NCBI GenBank assembly: GCA_003599795.1
Contig: QZJQ01000042.1
Span: 1 to 34,737, forward strand
DNA from: Nitrospiraceae bacterium
Lineage (GTDB): Bacteria; Nitrospirota; Thermodesulfovibrionia; Thermodesulfovibrionales; UBA1546
DNA length: 34,737 nt
Direction of reading: 5' to 3'
Shown here: positions 23,775-32,668 of the stretch, piece by piece
Layout of the letters: the number at the start of each line of letters is the position of its first letter
Position numbering within the stretch: position 1 is the stretch's first letter
Translations under genes and position numbers: made by a program
The notes under the pieces: model-generated
Databases searched by the model: none
Seen by the model: the letters and a program-made list of their open reading frames with translations, nothing else
Told to the model about the DNA's origin: nothing

Positions 23775-24899
23775 ATGTCAAAGGTATATTTTGCATCTGC
23801 AAGAATAAAAAAATGGAAATACAGCGAAAGCATGCCCGGCAAACTTGAGCATCTGCTTGAGGAAATTAATCTTTCCGGTTATTTTGAGAAGGATGAGTGG
23901 ACAGCAGTGAAAACTCATTTTGGCTCTGAAGGCGCACACAGAGTTGTAAGGCCTGTATTCTTAAGGAAGGTAGTGGATGCCTTGAGGGCAGTGAGTGCAA
24001 AGCCTTTTGTGACAGATACTGTACGGATAAAGGGATTGGATTACCTTGAAGTAGCAAATCAGAACGGAATAAACCATCTATCTGTAAATGCGCCTGTTGT
24101 GCTTGCTGACGGGCTGTACGGCAATGACAACATAATGGTGAAGGCAGGCGAAATCCTTGGTGAAATTGCAGTTGCAAGCCTGATTCATGACGTTCCGGCA
24201 ATGGTGGTTTGTTCGCATATTAAGGGACATATTCAGGCCGGCTATGCAGGAGCAATTAAAAACCTTGCCATGGGCGGTGTAAGCTCAAGTCACAGGCACT
24301 GCGGATGGAAATGCGGAAGGGGCGCGATGCATACGATAGGTGAGGGCAAGCTTTTATGGGATGAGGAGAAATGCGCGCTCTGCCTTCAATGCGAAGAGAT
24401 ATGCCCTCTTGAGGTCATAAAATTTGAAAATGAGCTATTGAGGTACAACGAAGATGACTGCTGGAGATGCGGCAGGTGTACAAGGGTTTGTCCTGAAGGC
24501 GCTCTCACACTGCCTGGGGACGATAAAAGATTTATGAAATCGCTTGCCGAAGCAGCAAAAGCTGTTTTAAGCACTTTTAAGCCTAATAAAGTGCTTTATA
24601 TAAATTTTTTGACGGAAATTCAGCCGGAGTGTGATTGCATGCCTGCTGCTGATGTTCCGATCCTTCAGGACCAGGGGATTCTTATCTCTGATGATATCGT
24701 GGCAGTTGAACAGGCAGCAATGGATATTCTCTTAAAGTCAAAACCGTTACCTCAATCAGCGACTCTCTCTTCTTTAAAGAAGGGAAGGCAATCCAAAGAT
24801 GTTCTTTTTGGGCTTTCAAAGAAACCTTACCGCTTGCAGATAGAGGAGGCGGTAAGACTCGGACTCGGAAGCAAAGAGTATCAACTCATTGAAATTTAG
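23775..24899 (+). CDS. DUF362 protein with two 4Fe-4S clusters
   Basis: Ferredoxin-containing protein of 374 aa. The DUF362 domain (about 1-190: KTHFGSEGAHRVVRP, VVCSHIKGHIQAGYAGAIKNLAMG) is followed by CALCLQCEEICP (C200, C203, C206, C210) and CWRCGRCTRVCP (C229, C232, C235, C239), consistent with two [4Fe-4S] clusters. After residue 245 a DUF362-type tail continues. The reaction is unknown; family members are often found with redox enzymes and in cofactor-related clusters. Last gene of the nadE group; it converges with the mtaB operon across a 250-bp gap. Confidence 0.85.
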   Translation: MSKVYFASARIKKWKYSESMPGKLEHLLEEINLSGYFEKDEWTAVKTHFGSEGAHRVVRPVFLRKVVDALRAVSAKPFVTDTVRIKGLDYLEVANQNGINHLSVNAPVVLADGLYGNDNIMVKAGEILGEIAVASLIHDVPAMVVCSHIKGHIQAGYAGAIKNLAMGGVSSSHRHCGWKCGRGAMHTIGEGKLLWDEEKCALCLQCEEICPLEVIKFENELLRYNEDDCWRCGRCTRVCPEGALTLPGDDKRFMKSLAEAAKAVLSTFKPNKVLYINFLTEIQPECDCMPAADVPILQDQGILISDDIVAVEQAAMDILLKSKPLPQSATLSSLKKGRQSKDVLFGLSKKPYRLQIEEAVRLGLGSKEYQLIEI

Positions 24900-24906
24900 A
24901 CAAATT

Positions 24907-24934
24907 CGCTCACCCCTTAGGAGATAGGGGAGCG
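24907..24934. other. GC-rich hairpin in the gap between converging transcription units
   Basis: CGCTCACCCCT pairs with AGGGGAGCG (stem of 9 bp with one bulged A, 8-nt loop). No T tract follows on either strand, so it may be a weak or non-canonical terminator. The remaining sequence of the 250-bp gap 24900-25149 holds no gene, tRNA or other feature that I recognise. Confidence 0.4.
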
Positions 24935-25149
24935 CCCGCTAAACCTCATGCCCAATTGCACCACTGAAGACACAGAGTCTTGTATATTTGCTAACTTAAC
25001 ATAATATATCTTATCAGACATAGGCTATAAACAAAGATTGTTGATAAATTGTTATTAAGGCCTTATCCTAAGCTCGCGAGGCTAATGCGGATATGGGTTT
25101 CTACGGATTTGAATGACATTTAGGCAGGCTGAAATATCTTATAAACCAA

Positions 25150-26397
25150 TCAGTTGTGCTGTAATATTGGGGAACCGATTAGCCTGCCCTCTTGAATGCC
25201 CTTAATCCTGACGGGAATAAGGGAGCCACGGGGGTGTTTATTGATTGGTATAATAACCTTCAGGTAATTACCTGATGTACCTAAACTCGCACCAGCAATA
25301 TTAATGTCCTCAATCAGGACATCGTGGGTATTCCCTACCTGTTCCAGCATATAAATGGCCTTTTTCCGGGCATTAAGCAAGGATAAGCTCTGTACGCGCG
25401 AGTTCTTGACCTCAGGCGGCGTATTGTCAGTCATTTCAGCGGCATCAGTCCCGGGCCTTGATGAAAAAGGAAAAACATGCATATATGAAATTGCAAGGCC
25501 CTCAAGCAATGAATAAGTACTTTGAAATTCAGCATCTCCCTCGCCGGGAAACCCCACAATTACATCAGTTCCAATTGATATTCCCTGTATTTTCTTTGAA
25601 ATCTGAGTGATTTTAAAAGAAAATTGCTCCGAATTATATGTCCTGTTCATCAATTGCAGTATTCTGTCGTTTCCGCTCTGGAGAGGTATGTGCAAATGAT
25701 TGCAAATCCTCCTGTCTGTGAGAAGATCAAGCAATCTATCGTCTATCTCTCGCACCTCTATTGAGCTAATGCGCAGTCTTGAAATTGTTGTTTGTTTTAA
25801 GATAGTTTCAACGAGTTCTGAAAGTGTTACTTTATGTTTTAAGTCAAGCCCGTATGCACCCAAATGAATGCCTGTAAGGACAATTTCATTGAATCCTGCT
25901 GATACTGCTTCAGCAGCCTGACGAACAACTGTATCTGGGCTTACACTTTTTGAAGCCCCTCTTGCTTTAGGGATAGTGCAATAACTGCACGAATAATCAC
26001 ACCCATCCTGTATTTTAAGAAAAAACCTGCTTTTTGAAGCCCCAGAAAGAGCTGAAGAAACATCTGTTGTTTTATCTGATAACTTATTGATAATGCTGAG
26101 TTTATTGGCATTATTGATTATCTCTTCAACGCCTTGCATGGACTGAACAGACTCCTTATTGAGTTCAGAGTAACAACCCGTAACTAATACCCGTGCCCCT
26201 GCCCTATGAGCCCTTCTTATTAACTGCCTTGACTGACAATCGCTCTTAGCAGTCACAGTGCATGTGTTCACGATACAGACATCAGGCTTTTCAGACATAT
26301 CAACGACTTGATGCCCGCAACTTTTAAGGGCGCCTTCAATTGAGGAGCTTTCAGCCTGATTTACCTTGCATCCAAGTGTTAATATGGAGATTTTCAC
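25150..26397 (-). CDS. mtaB: tRNA (N6-threonylcarbamoyladenosine(37)-C2)-methylthiotransferase MtaB
   Basis: Radical SAM enzyme (415 aa) that adds a methylthio group to t6A37 of ANN-decoding tRNAs. N-terminal UPF0004 domain with CKVNQAES (first cluster-type Cys), NTCTVTAKSD and VLVTGCYSE; radical SAM motif CDYSCSYC (CxxxCxxC); C-terminal TRAM-like segment. GTG 26397 is the start: GGAG lies 5 nt before it. It follows miaB after 14 nt and is the last gene of the operon. The first-line motif (TLGCKVNQAES) separates it from MiaB (TFGCQMNVHDS). Confidence 0.92.
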   Translation of the reverse strand: MKISILTLGCKVNQAESSSIEGALKSCGHQVVDMSEKPDVCIVNTCTVTAKSDCQSRQLIRRAHRAGARVLVTGCYSELNKESVQSMQGVEEIINNANKLSIINKLSDKTTDVSSALSGASKSRFFLKIQDGCDYSCSYCTIPKARGASKSVSPDTVVRQAAEAVSAGFNEIVLTGIHLGAYGLDLKHKVTLSELVETILKQTTISRLRISSIEVREIDDRLLDLLTDRRICNHLHIPLQSGNDRILQLMNRTYNSEQFSFKITQISKKIQGISIGTDVIVGFPGEGDAEFQSTYSLLEGLAISYMHVFPFSSRPGTDAAEMTDNTPPEVKNSRVQSLSLLNARKKAIYMLEQVGNTHDVLIEDINIAGASLGTSGNYLKVIIPINKHPRGSLIPVRIKGIQEGRLIGSPILQHN

Positions 26398-26411
26398 ATG
26401 CTCCTTTGGGG

Positions 26412-27713
26412 CTATGACTTGCCTTGACTTACGAGCCTGCCCTCAAGCGAGTGCCTCATAGCTGTTTTAATCTCAATATTGACTAATCCGCCTATCAGTG
26501 ACTCATCCCCTTCAAAACTGACTATCTTGTTTGACCTCGTCCTGCCAGTAATTCTCCCCTTACCTGATTTGACGTTAGCCTCAACAAGCACCTCCTGAAC
26601 CGAACCTTCAAGACCTTTATTGCATTTTAATGTAATCTCATCCTGAAGTTTCAGAATTTCATCAAGACGCTGAGCCTTAATGCCCTCAGGAATGTGGTTT
26701 TCCATGCCGGCAGCACCAGTTCCTGCCCTCGGCGAGTATTTAAAGGCATAAATGCCGTCAAATTCAATAGTTTTGAGCGCTGTCATTGTTTCAGCGTGGT
26801 CTTTATCTGTTTCAGAGGGGAAACCGGCGATAATGTCTGTTGTTATTGCGATCTGCGGAATGCTTTTCCTGAGCTTTCCGACCTTTTCAATATAGTCCTC
26901 AAAGGTATAACCTCTGTTCATAAGTTTAAGGATACTGCTTGAACCTGATTGAAGAGGAAGATGAATATGCTCACAGACTTTAGGCAGCTCTTTTATGCAC
27001 CTGGTAAGGCTTTCCGAGAGGTCTCTTGGGTGTGATGTGACAAATCTGATTCTTTCCATGCCATTTATGGTACTTATTTTTCTCAAAAGGCCTGGAAAAT
27101 CAGTGTCACTGTTGTACGAGTTAACATTCTGCCCGAGCAGGGTTATTTCTTTAAAACCTTTTTCAGCCAGGGCATGTATCTCTTCATAGATATTCAGGCT
27201 GGGCCTGCTCCTTTCCCTGCCCCGAGTATAAGGCACTACGCAATAACTGCAAAAATTATTACACCCGTACATTATGGATACCCATGCCTTAATATTCTCC
27301 TTTCTCTCTGAAGGAAGGTCTGAATATTGAATATCGGGGTTATCCTCAATGCAAACCATACCGCTTGTTGTTAACATGGCACCTAATTTGTAAATATTCT
27401 GAGGGCCGAAAACATAATCCACATGGGGGCTCCTCTTAAGTATATCCCTGCCCTTCTGCTGTGCAATGCAGCCGGCAACAGCTATCTTAAGCAGCGGGTT
27501 CTTGCTTTTTAGCGACTTTATTTTCCCAAGTTCGCTTCTGAATTTTTGCTCTGCCTTCTGCCTTATGCTGCAGGTATTAAAGATTATCAGGTCCGCATCC
27601 TCTGCATTGGCAGTTTCGGCATAGCCTTCCGCCTTCAGGATTCCCGCCATTTTCTCGGAATCATGGACATTCATCTGGCATCCGAATGTATGAATATGAA
27701 CTTTTCGCTGCAT
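26412..27713 (-). CDS. miaB: tRNA-2-methylthio-N6-dimethylallyladenosine synthase MiaB
   Basis: Radical SAM methylthiotransferase (433 aa) that modifies i6A37 of tRNAs reading UNN codons. HTFGCQMNVHDSEKMAG, NTCSIRQKAEQK and AVAGCIAQQKG carry the three Cys of the auxiliary cluster; CNNFCSYC is the radical SAM motif; a TRAM domain ends the protein (TGRTRSNKIVSFEG). The ATG at 27713 fits family starts. An in-frame TTG at 27764 overlapping the upstream regulator stop would add 17 residues without homologous look, so I reject it. The ribosome site is weak. MtaB, its paralogue, follows directly. Confidence 0.93.
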   Translation of the reverse strand: MQRKVHIHTFGCQMNVHDSEKMAGILKAEGYAETANAEDADLIIFNTCSIRQKAEQKFRSELGKIKSLKSKNPLLKIAVAGCIAQQKGRDILKRSPHVDYVFGPQNIYKLGAMLTTSGMVCIEDNPDIQYSDLPSERKENIKAWVSIMYGCNNFCSYCVVPYTRGRERSRPSLNIYEEIHALAEKGFKEITLLGQNVNSYNSDTDFPGLLRKISTINGMERIRFVTSHPRDLSESLTRCIKELPKVCEHIHLPLQSGSSSILKLMNRGYTFEDYIEKVGKLRKSIPQIAITTDIIAGFPSETDKDHAETMTALKTIEFDGIYAFKYSPRAGTGAAGMENHIPEGIKAQRLDEILKLQDEITLKCNKGLEGSVQEVLVEANVKSGKGRITGRTRSNKIVSFEGDESLIGGLVNIEIKTAMRHSLEGRLVSQGKS

Positions 27714-27760
27714 CTTAAAATTTAACACGTGGAATGAACCTGTAGCAAGGCAGGCATGAA

Positions 27761-28411
27761 TCAAGCGGCTTTTTTAACGTATATCTCTTTTGCGATGTCC
27801 GGGTCTATTGCGATTGCCGTTTCTTCAATCTGAATAACAAGGGAAGGTTTTTTTTGCAGTAACTTTATTACGCTTCCGGCAGTTATGCCCATAGAGCTGA
27901 GCCTGTTAAGCCTTGATGTTTCGGCTGATACTATGAAAACTATTCTTCCTCTCAGCCCTACTTCAAAGTCAGTCAGCCTGACAACAAGCGGTTCTATTTC
28001 TATTTTATATTTTTTGCAGCATTCGCCTCTTGGTATCGGCTTTCCGTGAGGGCATTTTGGAGGATGCCCGAGAAAAGTGCAGACGCTCTCCGTCAATTCC
28101 TCGCTGAGGATGTGTTCCATCTTGCATGCGTCAGCATCAACAGCGGTTTCAGGAAGCTCAAAAACATCAGTAAAGAGCTGTTCTGCAAGGCGATGCCTGC
28201 GGATGAGCCCTTTTGCGAGCACGCGGCCTTTTTCAGTGAATCCAACCTTGTCTTCCTTAAGAAGGATAAGGTTGTTTTTTATCATCACATTGATCAGCTC
28301 ATCAAAATTAACATCATCAGAGTTTAATTTAAACCTGTTGAACTCCGTGCGGCCCTCTTCTTCAAGCAGCCATATAAGCTCTAACGCTTCGTCTATTCTT
28401 TCCTGTTCCAT
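27761..28411 (-). CDS. DtxR/MntR-family metal-dependent regulator with C-terminal FeoA/SH3 domain
   Basis: Transcription repressor (216 aa) for Fe(II) or Mn(II). An N-terminal winged helix (EALELIWLLEEEG...EKGRVLAKGLIRRHRLAEQLF) precedes the metal-binding and dimer domain (VDADACKMEHILSEELTESVCTFLGHPPKCPHGKPIP), where the E-H and C/H residues are DtxR-type ligands. The CCKKYKIEIEPL... end is FeoA-like. ATG 28411 follows GGAG by 5 nt; TTG 28426 and ATG 28414 are alternatives. It sits between rnhB and miaB. Its control targets are not visible; an adjacent feoAB is absent. Confidence 0.88.
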   Translation of the reverse strand: MEQERIDEALELIWLLEEEGRTEFNRFKLNSDDVNFDELINVMIKNNLILLKEDKVGFTEKGRVLAKGLIRRHRLAEQLFTDVFELPETAVDADACKMEHILSEELTESVCTFLGHPPKCPHGKPIPRGECCKKYKIEIEPLVVRLTDFEVGLRGRIVFIVSAETSRLNRLSSMGITAGSVIKLLQKKPSLVIQIEETAIAIDPDIAKEIYVKKAA

Positions 28412-28422
28412 CATTGCTCCTG

Positions 28423-29034
28423 TCAAAATGGCAGCGCTAAATCCATTACCTTATCAAAACTTTTTCTGTGAATAGGGCAAGGCCCGTAACTTAGTAATTT
28501 TTCCACATGTTCTTTTGTGCCGTATCCTTTATGTTTTTCAAAACCGTATTCAGGATACATTTCGTGATATTGCTGCATCAGCCTGTCTCTTGTGACTTTT
28601 GCGACGATAGATGCCGCTGCAATAGAGGCGCTGACAGATTCCCCTTTTATCGGACAAATTTGCTTAATATGCACGCGGGGCAGCTTCAAGGCGTCAATAA
28701 GTAAGAGGTCAGGTTCTGCTGAGAGGGCTCTTATTGCCTTTTCCATCGCATGCTTTGTCGCCCTGAGAATGTTAATCCTGTCTATCTCTCCGGCATCTGC
28801 CATTCCTATACCGATGTCAATGACGCAGCCCATTATGACGTCAAACAGGCTTTCTCTTTCGGCCTCAGGCACTTTCTTTGAATCCCGCAAACCTTTTATT
28901 GTTTTACCGTCAGGCAGGACCACAGCAGAAGCCACAACAGGGCCTGCCAGCGGCCCCCTTCCCGCTTCATCTATCCCGGCAATCCTGCAAAACCCCTCTT
29001 GCCTCAGGGATTCATCATACCGGAATATATCCAT
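28423..29034 (-). CDS. rnhB: Ribonuclease HII
   Basis: Removes RNA from RNA-DNA hybrids and misincorporated ribonucleotides (203 aa). The signature IAGIDEAGRGPLAGPV has the first Asp-Glu pair of the catalytic site, with LLIDALKLP and ASIVAKVTRDRLM supplying the other acidic residues. ATG overlaps the rplS stop (TAATG). The rplS-rnhB pairing is common in bacteria. Full length. Confidence 0.96.
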   Translation of the reverse strand: MDIFRYDESLRQEGFCRIAGIDEAGRGPLAGPVVASAVVLPDGKTIKGLRDSKKVPEAERESLFDVIMGCVIDIGIGMADAGEIDRINILRATKHAMEKAIRALSAEPDLLLIDALKLPRVHIKQICPIKGESVSASIAAASIVAKVTRDRLMQQYHEMYPEYGFEKHKGYGTKEHVEKLLSYGPCPIHRKSFDKVMDLALPF

Positions 29035-29396
29035 TAAGCCTCTTGTTTTACAAAGTCTCTTTCTTTCTCTTTTATGCGTGTGCCCTTGCCTTTTTTGCCT
29101 CGCAGATAGTAAAGCTTAGCCCTTCTTACCGAACCCTGTTTAATTACTTCAATCTTATCTATGTTTGGAGAATACAGCGGAAATATCCTCTCAACTCCGA
29201 TGCCAAAAGATATCTTTCTGACCATAAAAGACTCTTTTGTTCCGCCGCCGCGTCTGGATATAACAACGCCTTCAAAAGGCTGGAGCCTTTCTTTGTCTCC
29301 TTCAACAACCTTTACGGATACCCTGACAGTGTCGCCGACATTAAATGCGGGAACTTCTTTCATGTATCCTCTTTCAATTGAATCAATCATATTCAT
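29034..29396 (-). CDS. rplS: Ribosomal protein bL19
   Basis: Large-subunit ribosomal protein (120 aa). [44 protein letters not shown] is the conserved core and [20 protein letters not shown] the C-terminus. GAGGAGGAG, inside the end of trmD, is the ribosome site about 6 nt before the ATG, giving translational coupling (14-nt overlap). The usual rpsP and rimM neighbours of trmD-rplS are absent here. Confidence 0.96.
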   Translation of the reverse strand: MNMIDSIERGYMKEVPAFNVGDTVRVSVKVVEGDKERLQPFEGVVISRRGGGTKESFMVRKISFGIGVERIFPLYSPNIDKIEVIKQGSVRRAKLYYLRGKKGKGTRIKEKERDFVKQEA

Positions 29397-30138
29397 GTTT
29401 GTTCTCCTCCTCCTTTATTTCCGAAACCAATTTATAATCCTCGTCTTTCAGTCCCGGTGCATATCGGGACATAAGATCAGGCCTTCTGAGAATAGTTAAT
29501 CTTAAAGCCTCTTTTCTTCTCCACTGAGATATTGCCTTATGATTTCCTGACAGCAAAATCTCAGGCACCTTAAGCCCTCTGAAATCAGGAGGCCTTGTGT
29601 AATGCGGATATTCAAGTATCCCGCAGGCAAATGATTCTTCATCAGCAGAGCGCTCATCTCCAAGCACGCCGGGGATCAGCCTCGCAATGCTGTCTATTAT
29701 AACCAAAGCTGGCAGTTCTCCGCCAGTCAATACATAATCGCCTATAGAAATTTCCTCATCAACAAGACTTCTTACCCTTTCATCTATAGCTTCATACCTG
29801 CCGCATATTAGAATCATATCTTGATTTTGTCCTGCCATGGAAAGCGCCATATCCTGATTGAATGTCTTACCCTGCGGAGCCAGCATAACAACTTGCCTCC
29901 GAACCCCGTCGGATTTAATATGTTCTACAGCATTGAAGAACGGCTCAGGCTTCATTACCATGCCCGGCCCGCCGCCATAAGGATAATCATCCACAGTCCT
30001 GTGCCTGTCGGTTGTAAAATCCCTGAGATTATGGATTTTAACCTCAATCAGATTTTTTTCAGCTGCTCTCTTAAGAATGCTTTCATTGAGGTAGGCATTA
30101 AATATCTCGGGGAAAATTGTAATTACATCAAATTTCAT
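29383..30138 (-). CDS. trmD: tRNA (guanine-N1)-methyltransferase TrmD
   Basis: SPOUT-class enzyme (251 aa) making m1G37 in tRNAs reading CNN and some other codons. Motifs: [62 protein letters not shown] (SAM-binding trefoil knot) and [12 protein letters not shown]. It starts 23 nt after the TPR lipoprotein gene, where an RNA-modification and ribosomal set joins the Mla operon. The ribosome site is weak (GTAGAG). Confidence 0.96.
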   Translation of the reverse strand: MKFDVITIFPEIFNAYLNESILKRAAEKNLIEVKIHNLRDFTTDRHRTVDDYPYGGGPGMVMKPEPFFNAVEHIKSDGVRRQVVMLAPQGKTFNQDMALSMAGQNQDMILICGRYEAIDERVRSLVDEEISIGDYVLTGGELPALVIIDSIARLIPGVLGDERSADEESFACGILEYPHYTRPPDFRGLKVPEILLSGNHKAISQWRRKEALRLTILRRPDLMSRYAPGLKDEDYKLVSEIKEEENKHEYD

Positions 30139-30161
30139 CTCTACGGGTATCCGGCCGGCAT

Positions 30162-31121
30162 CTATTTCTTTTTTTCTTTTTCTATGACGGCTTTTTTCTT
30201 CAGCATTTCATCCGATTTTTTTTCATCGCCGGATTTACGGTAAGCATCCGACAGGGAATCAAGCGCCTCTAAAACCCCTTCTGTATCTCCTGCGCTGCTG
30301 CTTACGTCATAAGCCCTCATGTAAAACATCACGCTGTCTGGGAAATCCCCTTGTTTTAAAGAGAGCATTCCCAATCCCCGCAAGCTCATGGCGATCTTTT
30401 TGCTATTTCCAAGCTCTTTGTCTATTTCAAGGGCTTTCATATAATAAGCCTTTGATTCCGGATAATTGCCCTTCTTCGCGTTTATCTCCGCGATAAGCGC
30501 CAGGGAGTTAGCCTCCTCGCCTCTTTGTTTATTTTCAATATTCAGCTTCAGCGCGGCATTTGCCGTTTTCAGCGCTTCATCGTATTTGCCTTCCGCAATG
30601 TTAATCCTTCCCATTAGATTCCATCTGCTTCCCTCAAACATTCCCTTATTCAAAGATAATGACTTGCTCACCCAATCTTTGGCTTTCGTGATATTTTTCT
30701 CCTTTAAATAAATTCTTGCCTTCTCATACGCCGCGTCTGATCTGACGTCGTTGTTTATATCAGGCATGGAAAAGGCTATGTCTATGAATTCACGGGCATT
30801 CGGGAGATTACCTTTTTTCTGGTGGATAACGGAAATATTTATAAGATTAACGGCAATTCCCTGCGTATTTTCAATTGAACGGTTTATCTTAAGAGCCTCC
30901 ATGTAATGAGCCAATGCCCTGTCATAACTGCCCTCTTCAACGGCTTTGGCAGCCTTCTGGTTATGTTCAATTGCCTTTTCATGAATTGCAGAAAGAGTCG
31001 GAGCAGACGGGCCGCCGCAGCCGATAAACATAAAGAATAGCGCAATAGCGCAATAGCGCAGTCGCACAGTAGTGACTTTTACTCTGCTGCTCTGTTGCTC
31101 TACTGCTCCATCTTTATTCAT
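30162..31121 (-). CDS. TPR-repeat lipoprotein with an octamer-encoded signal peptide
   Basis: Predicted outer-membrane or periplasm-facing lipoprotein (319 aa). ATG 31121 has GGAG 6 nt upstream and overlaps the MlaD stop by 8 nt; ATG 31133 would add four residues. The signal peptide h-region is [14 protein letters not shown] with lipobox Cys35 followed by GG; a span of octamer repeats (31036-31108) encodes residues 6-29. The mature part has about five TPR units (for example [80 protein letters not shown]), usually protein-protein scaffolds. Between MlaD and TrmD; possibly an assembly partner of the lipid transporter. Confidence 0.82.
   Translation of the reverse strand: MNKDGAVEQQSSRVKVTTVRLRYCAIALFFMFIGCGGPSAPTLSAIHEKAIEHNQKAAKAVEEGSYDRALAHYMEALKINRSIENTQGIAVNLINISVIHQKKGNLPNAREFIDIAFSMPDINNDVRSDAAYEKARIYLKEKNITKAKDWVSKSLSLNKGMFEGSRWNLMGRINIAEGKYDEALKTANAALKLNIENKQRGEEANSLALIAEINAKKGNYPESKAYYMKALEIDKELGNSKKIAMSLRGLGMLSLKQGDFPDSVMFYMRAYDVSSSAGDTEGVLEALDSLSDAYRKSGDEKKSDEMLKKKAVIEKEKKK
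31036..31108 (-). repeat. Octamer repeat arrays in the signal-peptide region of the TPR lipoprotein gene
   Basis: Two arrays of 8-bp units: AATAGCGC three times perfectly (31036-31059) and four -CTC-ending octamers at 31077-31108 (TTTTACTC, TGCTGCTC, TGTTGCTC, TACTGCTC), separated by 17 bp. Read in frame on the - strand, the first array encodes RYCAIALF of the hydrophobic signal core. Two-block organisation resembles the heptamer repeat in hom and the glutamate synthase gene. Confidence 0.85.
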
Positions 31122-32028
31122 AGCTGTCTCCATGGATAAGGCTGTCCTTCGGTCTTTCTATAAATAGGCGTATGGGCCACGTTTGCTTCAGGGACTTCAT
31201 AACTTCATTCGTGTCACTCAGCGTATCCTCGCCTTTGTTTAGAAGCGGCGGAATCTTCGGAGCGGCTTTTTCCACGGCATCCTTGAGATTCGCAGTTGTT
31301 TTCTCTGCATTGTCCATGGTCCTGTTGAGCTTATCAATCACAGGATTTATTTTCTCGTTCATGGACGAAACGGTTTTATCAATATTTTTAAGGGTCTTTG
31401 AAGCATCAGAAGAAACACCTGAAATATTACTGTCGGCGTTCTTTAAGAGCTTGTCAACACTCTCCTTTGTTGCATTAAGTCCGGCAGACAGTGTTTTAAG
31501 GTTTGCAAGGGTCTGTTTTATGTCGCCTTTCGGGTCATTGACGTAGCCTATTATATCTCGTATCTCGTTCAGCACAGGCTTAACTTCTTCAGCGATGTCT
31601 TCCAACCCCCGGGTTTTTTCAAACTTTATCGCAGAGTCATCCTTTAAAACAGGCTTGCTCTGATTTCCCACAGTAACATCTATAACTGTCTCCCCTACAA
31701 AGCCTTCTTTAGTGAGTATTGCCCTGGAATCCTCTCTTATCCATTTACCGTATTTCCTGCTGATTAAAAGCGTAACCTTTACCTTTGCATGTTCATCAAG
31801 CGACAGCGAGTCTATCTTTCCAATTTTAAAACCTGAGAGTTTGACAGGCATCCCTTCAAAAAATCCCGTGCCTTTATCAACCGTAAAATAAATTTTATAC
31901 TTAGCCGTAAACAGGCCGCGTTCAATCCCGATAAAAACTACTGTAGCTATTATCCCTATAACTGCGGCAATAAAAAATAATCCGACTTTTCCTGTCAGGC
32001 TCGCGAACCTCGGGTCAGTTTCTTTCAT
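31114..32028 (-). CDS. mlaD: MlaD-like MCE domain protein
   Basis: Periplasmic lipid-binding subunit (304 aa) of an Mla-type phospholipid transporter. An N-terminal transmembrane helix (GLFFIAAVIGIIATVVFIGIE, about 16-36), an MCE domain (YFTVDKGTGFFEGMPVKLSGFKIGKIDSL...VTLLISRKYGKWIREDSRAILTKEGFVGETVIDVTVG), then a long alpha-helical, coiled-coil tail (about 135-265: NLKTLSAGLNATKESVDKLLKN, KTLKNIDKTVSSMNEKINPVIDKLN) that could form a barrel or needle. GGGG lies about 8 nt before the ATG; the start overlaps the preceding gene by 14 nt. Confidence 0.92.
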   Translation of the reverse strand: MKETDPRFASLTGKVGLFFIAAVIGIIATVVFIGIERGLFTAKYKIYFTVDKGTGFFEGMPVKLSGFKIGKIDSLSLDEHAKVKVTLLISRKYGKWIREDSRAILTKEGFVGETVIDVTVGNQSKPVLKDDSAIKFEKTRGLEDIAEEVKPVLNEIRDIIGYVNDPKGDIKQTLANLKTLSAGLNATKESVDKLLKNADSNISGVSSDASKTLKNIDKTVSSMNEKINPVIDKLNRTMDNAEKTTANLKDAVEKAAPKIPPLLNKGEDTLSDTNEVMKSLKQTWPIRLFIERPKDSLIHGDSYE

Positions 32029-32668
32029 AAAATTTCCCCTTCTTCAGAGTGTAAATATTATTCGCCTTGATATAATTCAACGCCGATTCGTCCGTGTCAA
32101 GAAACAACGAGGCCCTGCCCTCTTTTTCCTGCTGGAATGCAGTAATGGTTTCAAGCGCCTTGCCTCTTATATCAGAACTTAAGCCGTCAAAAACCGAATC
32201 ATATATCATCATATCAGGCTCCATAAGCATGGCCCTTGCGAGCCCTGCAAGCCTTTTTTTATACGCCGGCAAAGGGCCGGGAAGCGCTGAGACGCTATCA
32301 TCATAGCCTATTTTACCCAAAATGGTCATCATTTTTTCATCCATATCATGATGTGATGATGAATGATAAGACAGGGGCAGCATTATGTTTTCCCAGACCT
32401 TAAGATTGCTCACAAGCCCTCCGTTATTCGGAACAATGCCAATCCTTTTCCTTGCGTTGTTGAGTTCGGTATATGAAAAAGATGACACCTCTTGTCCAAA
32501 AATAAAAATCTTGCCTGAATCCAGTCTTGTCAGCCCTGTGAATATTCTCAGCAGGAGGTTTTTTTCAAACTCGGTTTCCGTCAAAACAGCACAAACACTT
32601 CCTTTTGAGACAGCCAGCGAAGCGCAATCTAAAAATCCCCTAAGGTTTGCACATTCAAGCGTAATCAT
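32015..32668 (-). CDS. Degenerate ABC ATPase-like subunit in the MlaF position
   Basis: 217 aa, in the MlaF position between MlaE and MlaD, but essentially every ATPase motif has lost consensus. Walker A site reads TETEFEKNL (30-38): the Lys stays, but the three Gly and the Ser/Thr are gone. The Q-loop has Asn (VPNNGG). The signature is LPAYKKRLAGLARA where LSGG is normal. Walker B is MMIYDSVFDGLSS: the catalytic Glu is Ser and the D-loop GLDP is GLSS. No H-loop His is evident. The frame is intact and coupled by a 4-nt ATGA overlap from MlaE, so it is probably expressed. It may be a non-hydrolysing structural subunit paired with another ATPase, or an ATPase diverged beyond recognition. Confidence 0.8.
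   Translation of the reverse strand: MITLECANLRGFLDCASLAVSKGSVCAVLTETEFEKNLLLRIFTGLTRLDSGKIFIFGQEVSSFSYTELNNARKRIGIVPNNGGLVSNLKVWENIMLPLSYHSSSHHDMDEKMMTILGKIGYDDSVSALPGPLPAYKKRLAGLARAMLMEPDMMIYDSVFDGLSSDIRGKALETITAFQQEKEGRASLFLDTDESALNYIKANNIYTLKKGKFYERN

Noticed and set aside
24900-25149. tRNA or small gene in the 250-bp gap
   Set aside because: No cloverleaf or plausible ORF with ribosome site; only a hairpin was found.
27714-27764. TTG start extending MiaB by 17 residues
   Set aside because: Residues do not resemble the family N-terminus and no ribosome site is seen.
32015-32668. Pseudogene of mlaF
   Set aside because: Full-length, no stop or frameshift, and overlapping starts and stops with both neighbours indicate a maintained gene.
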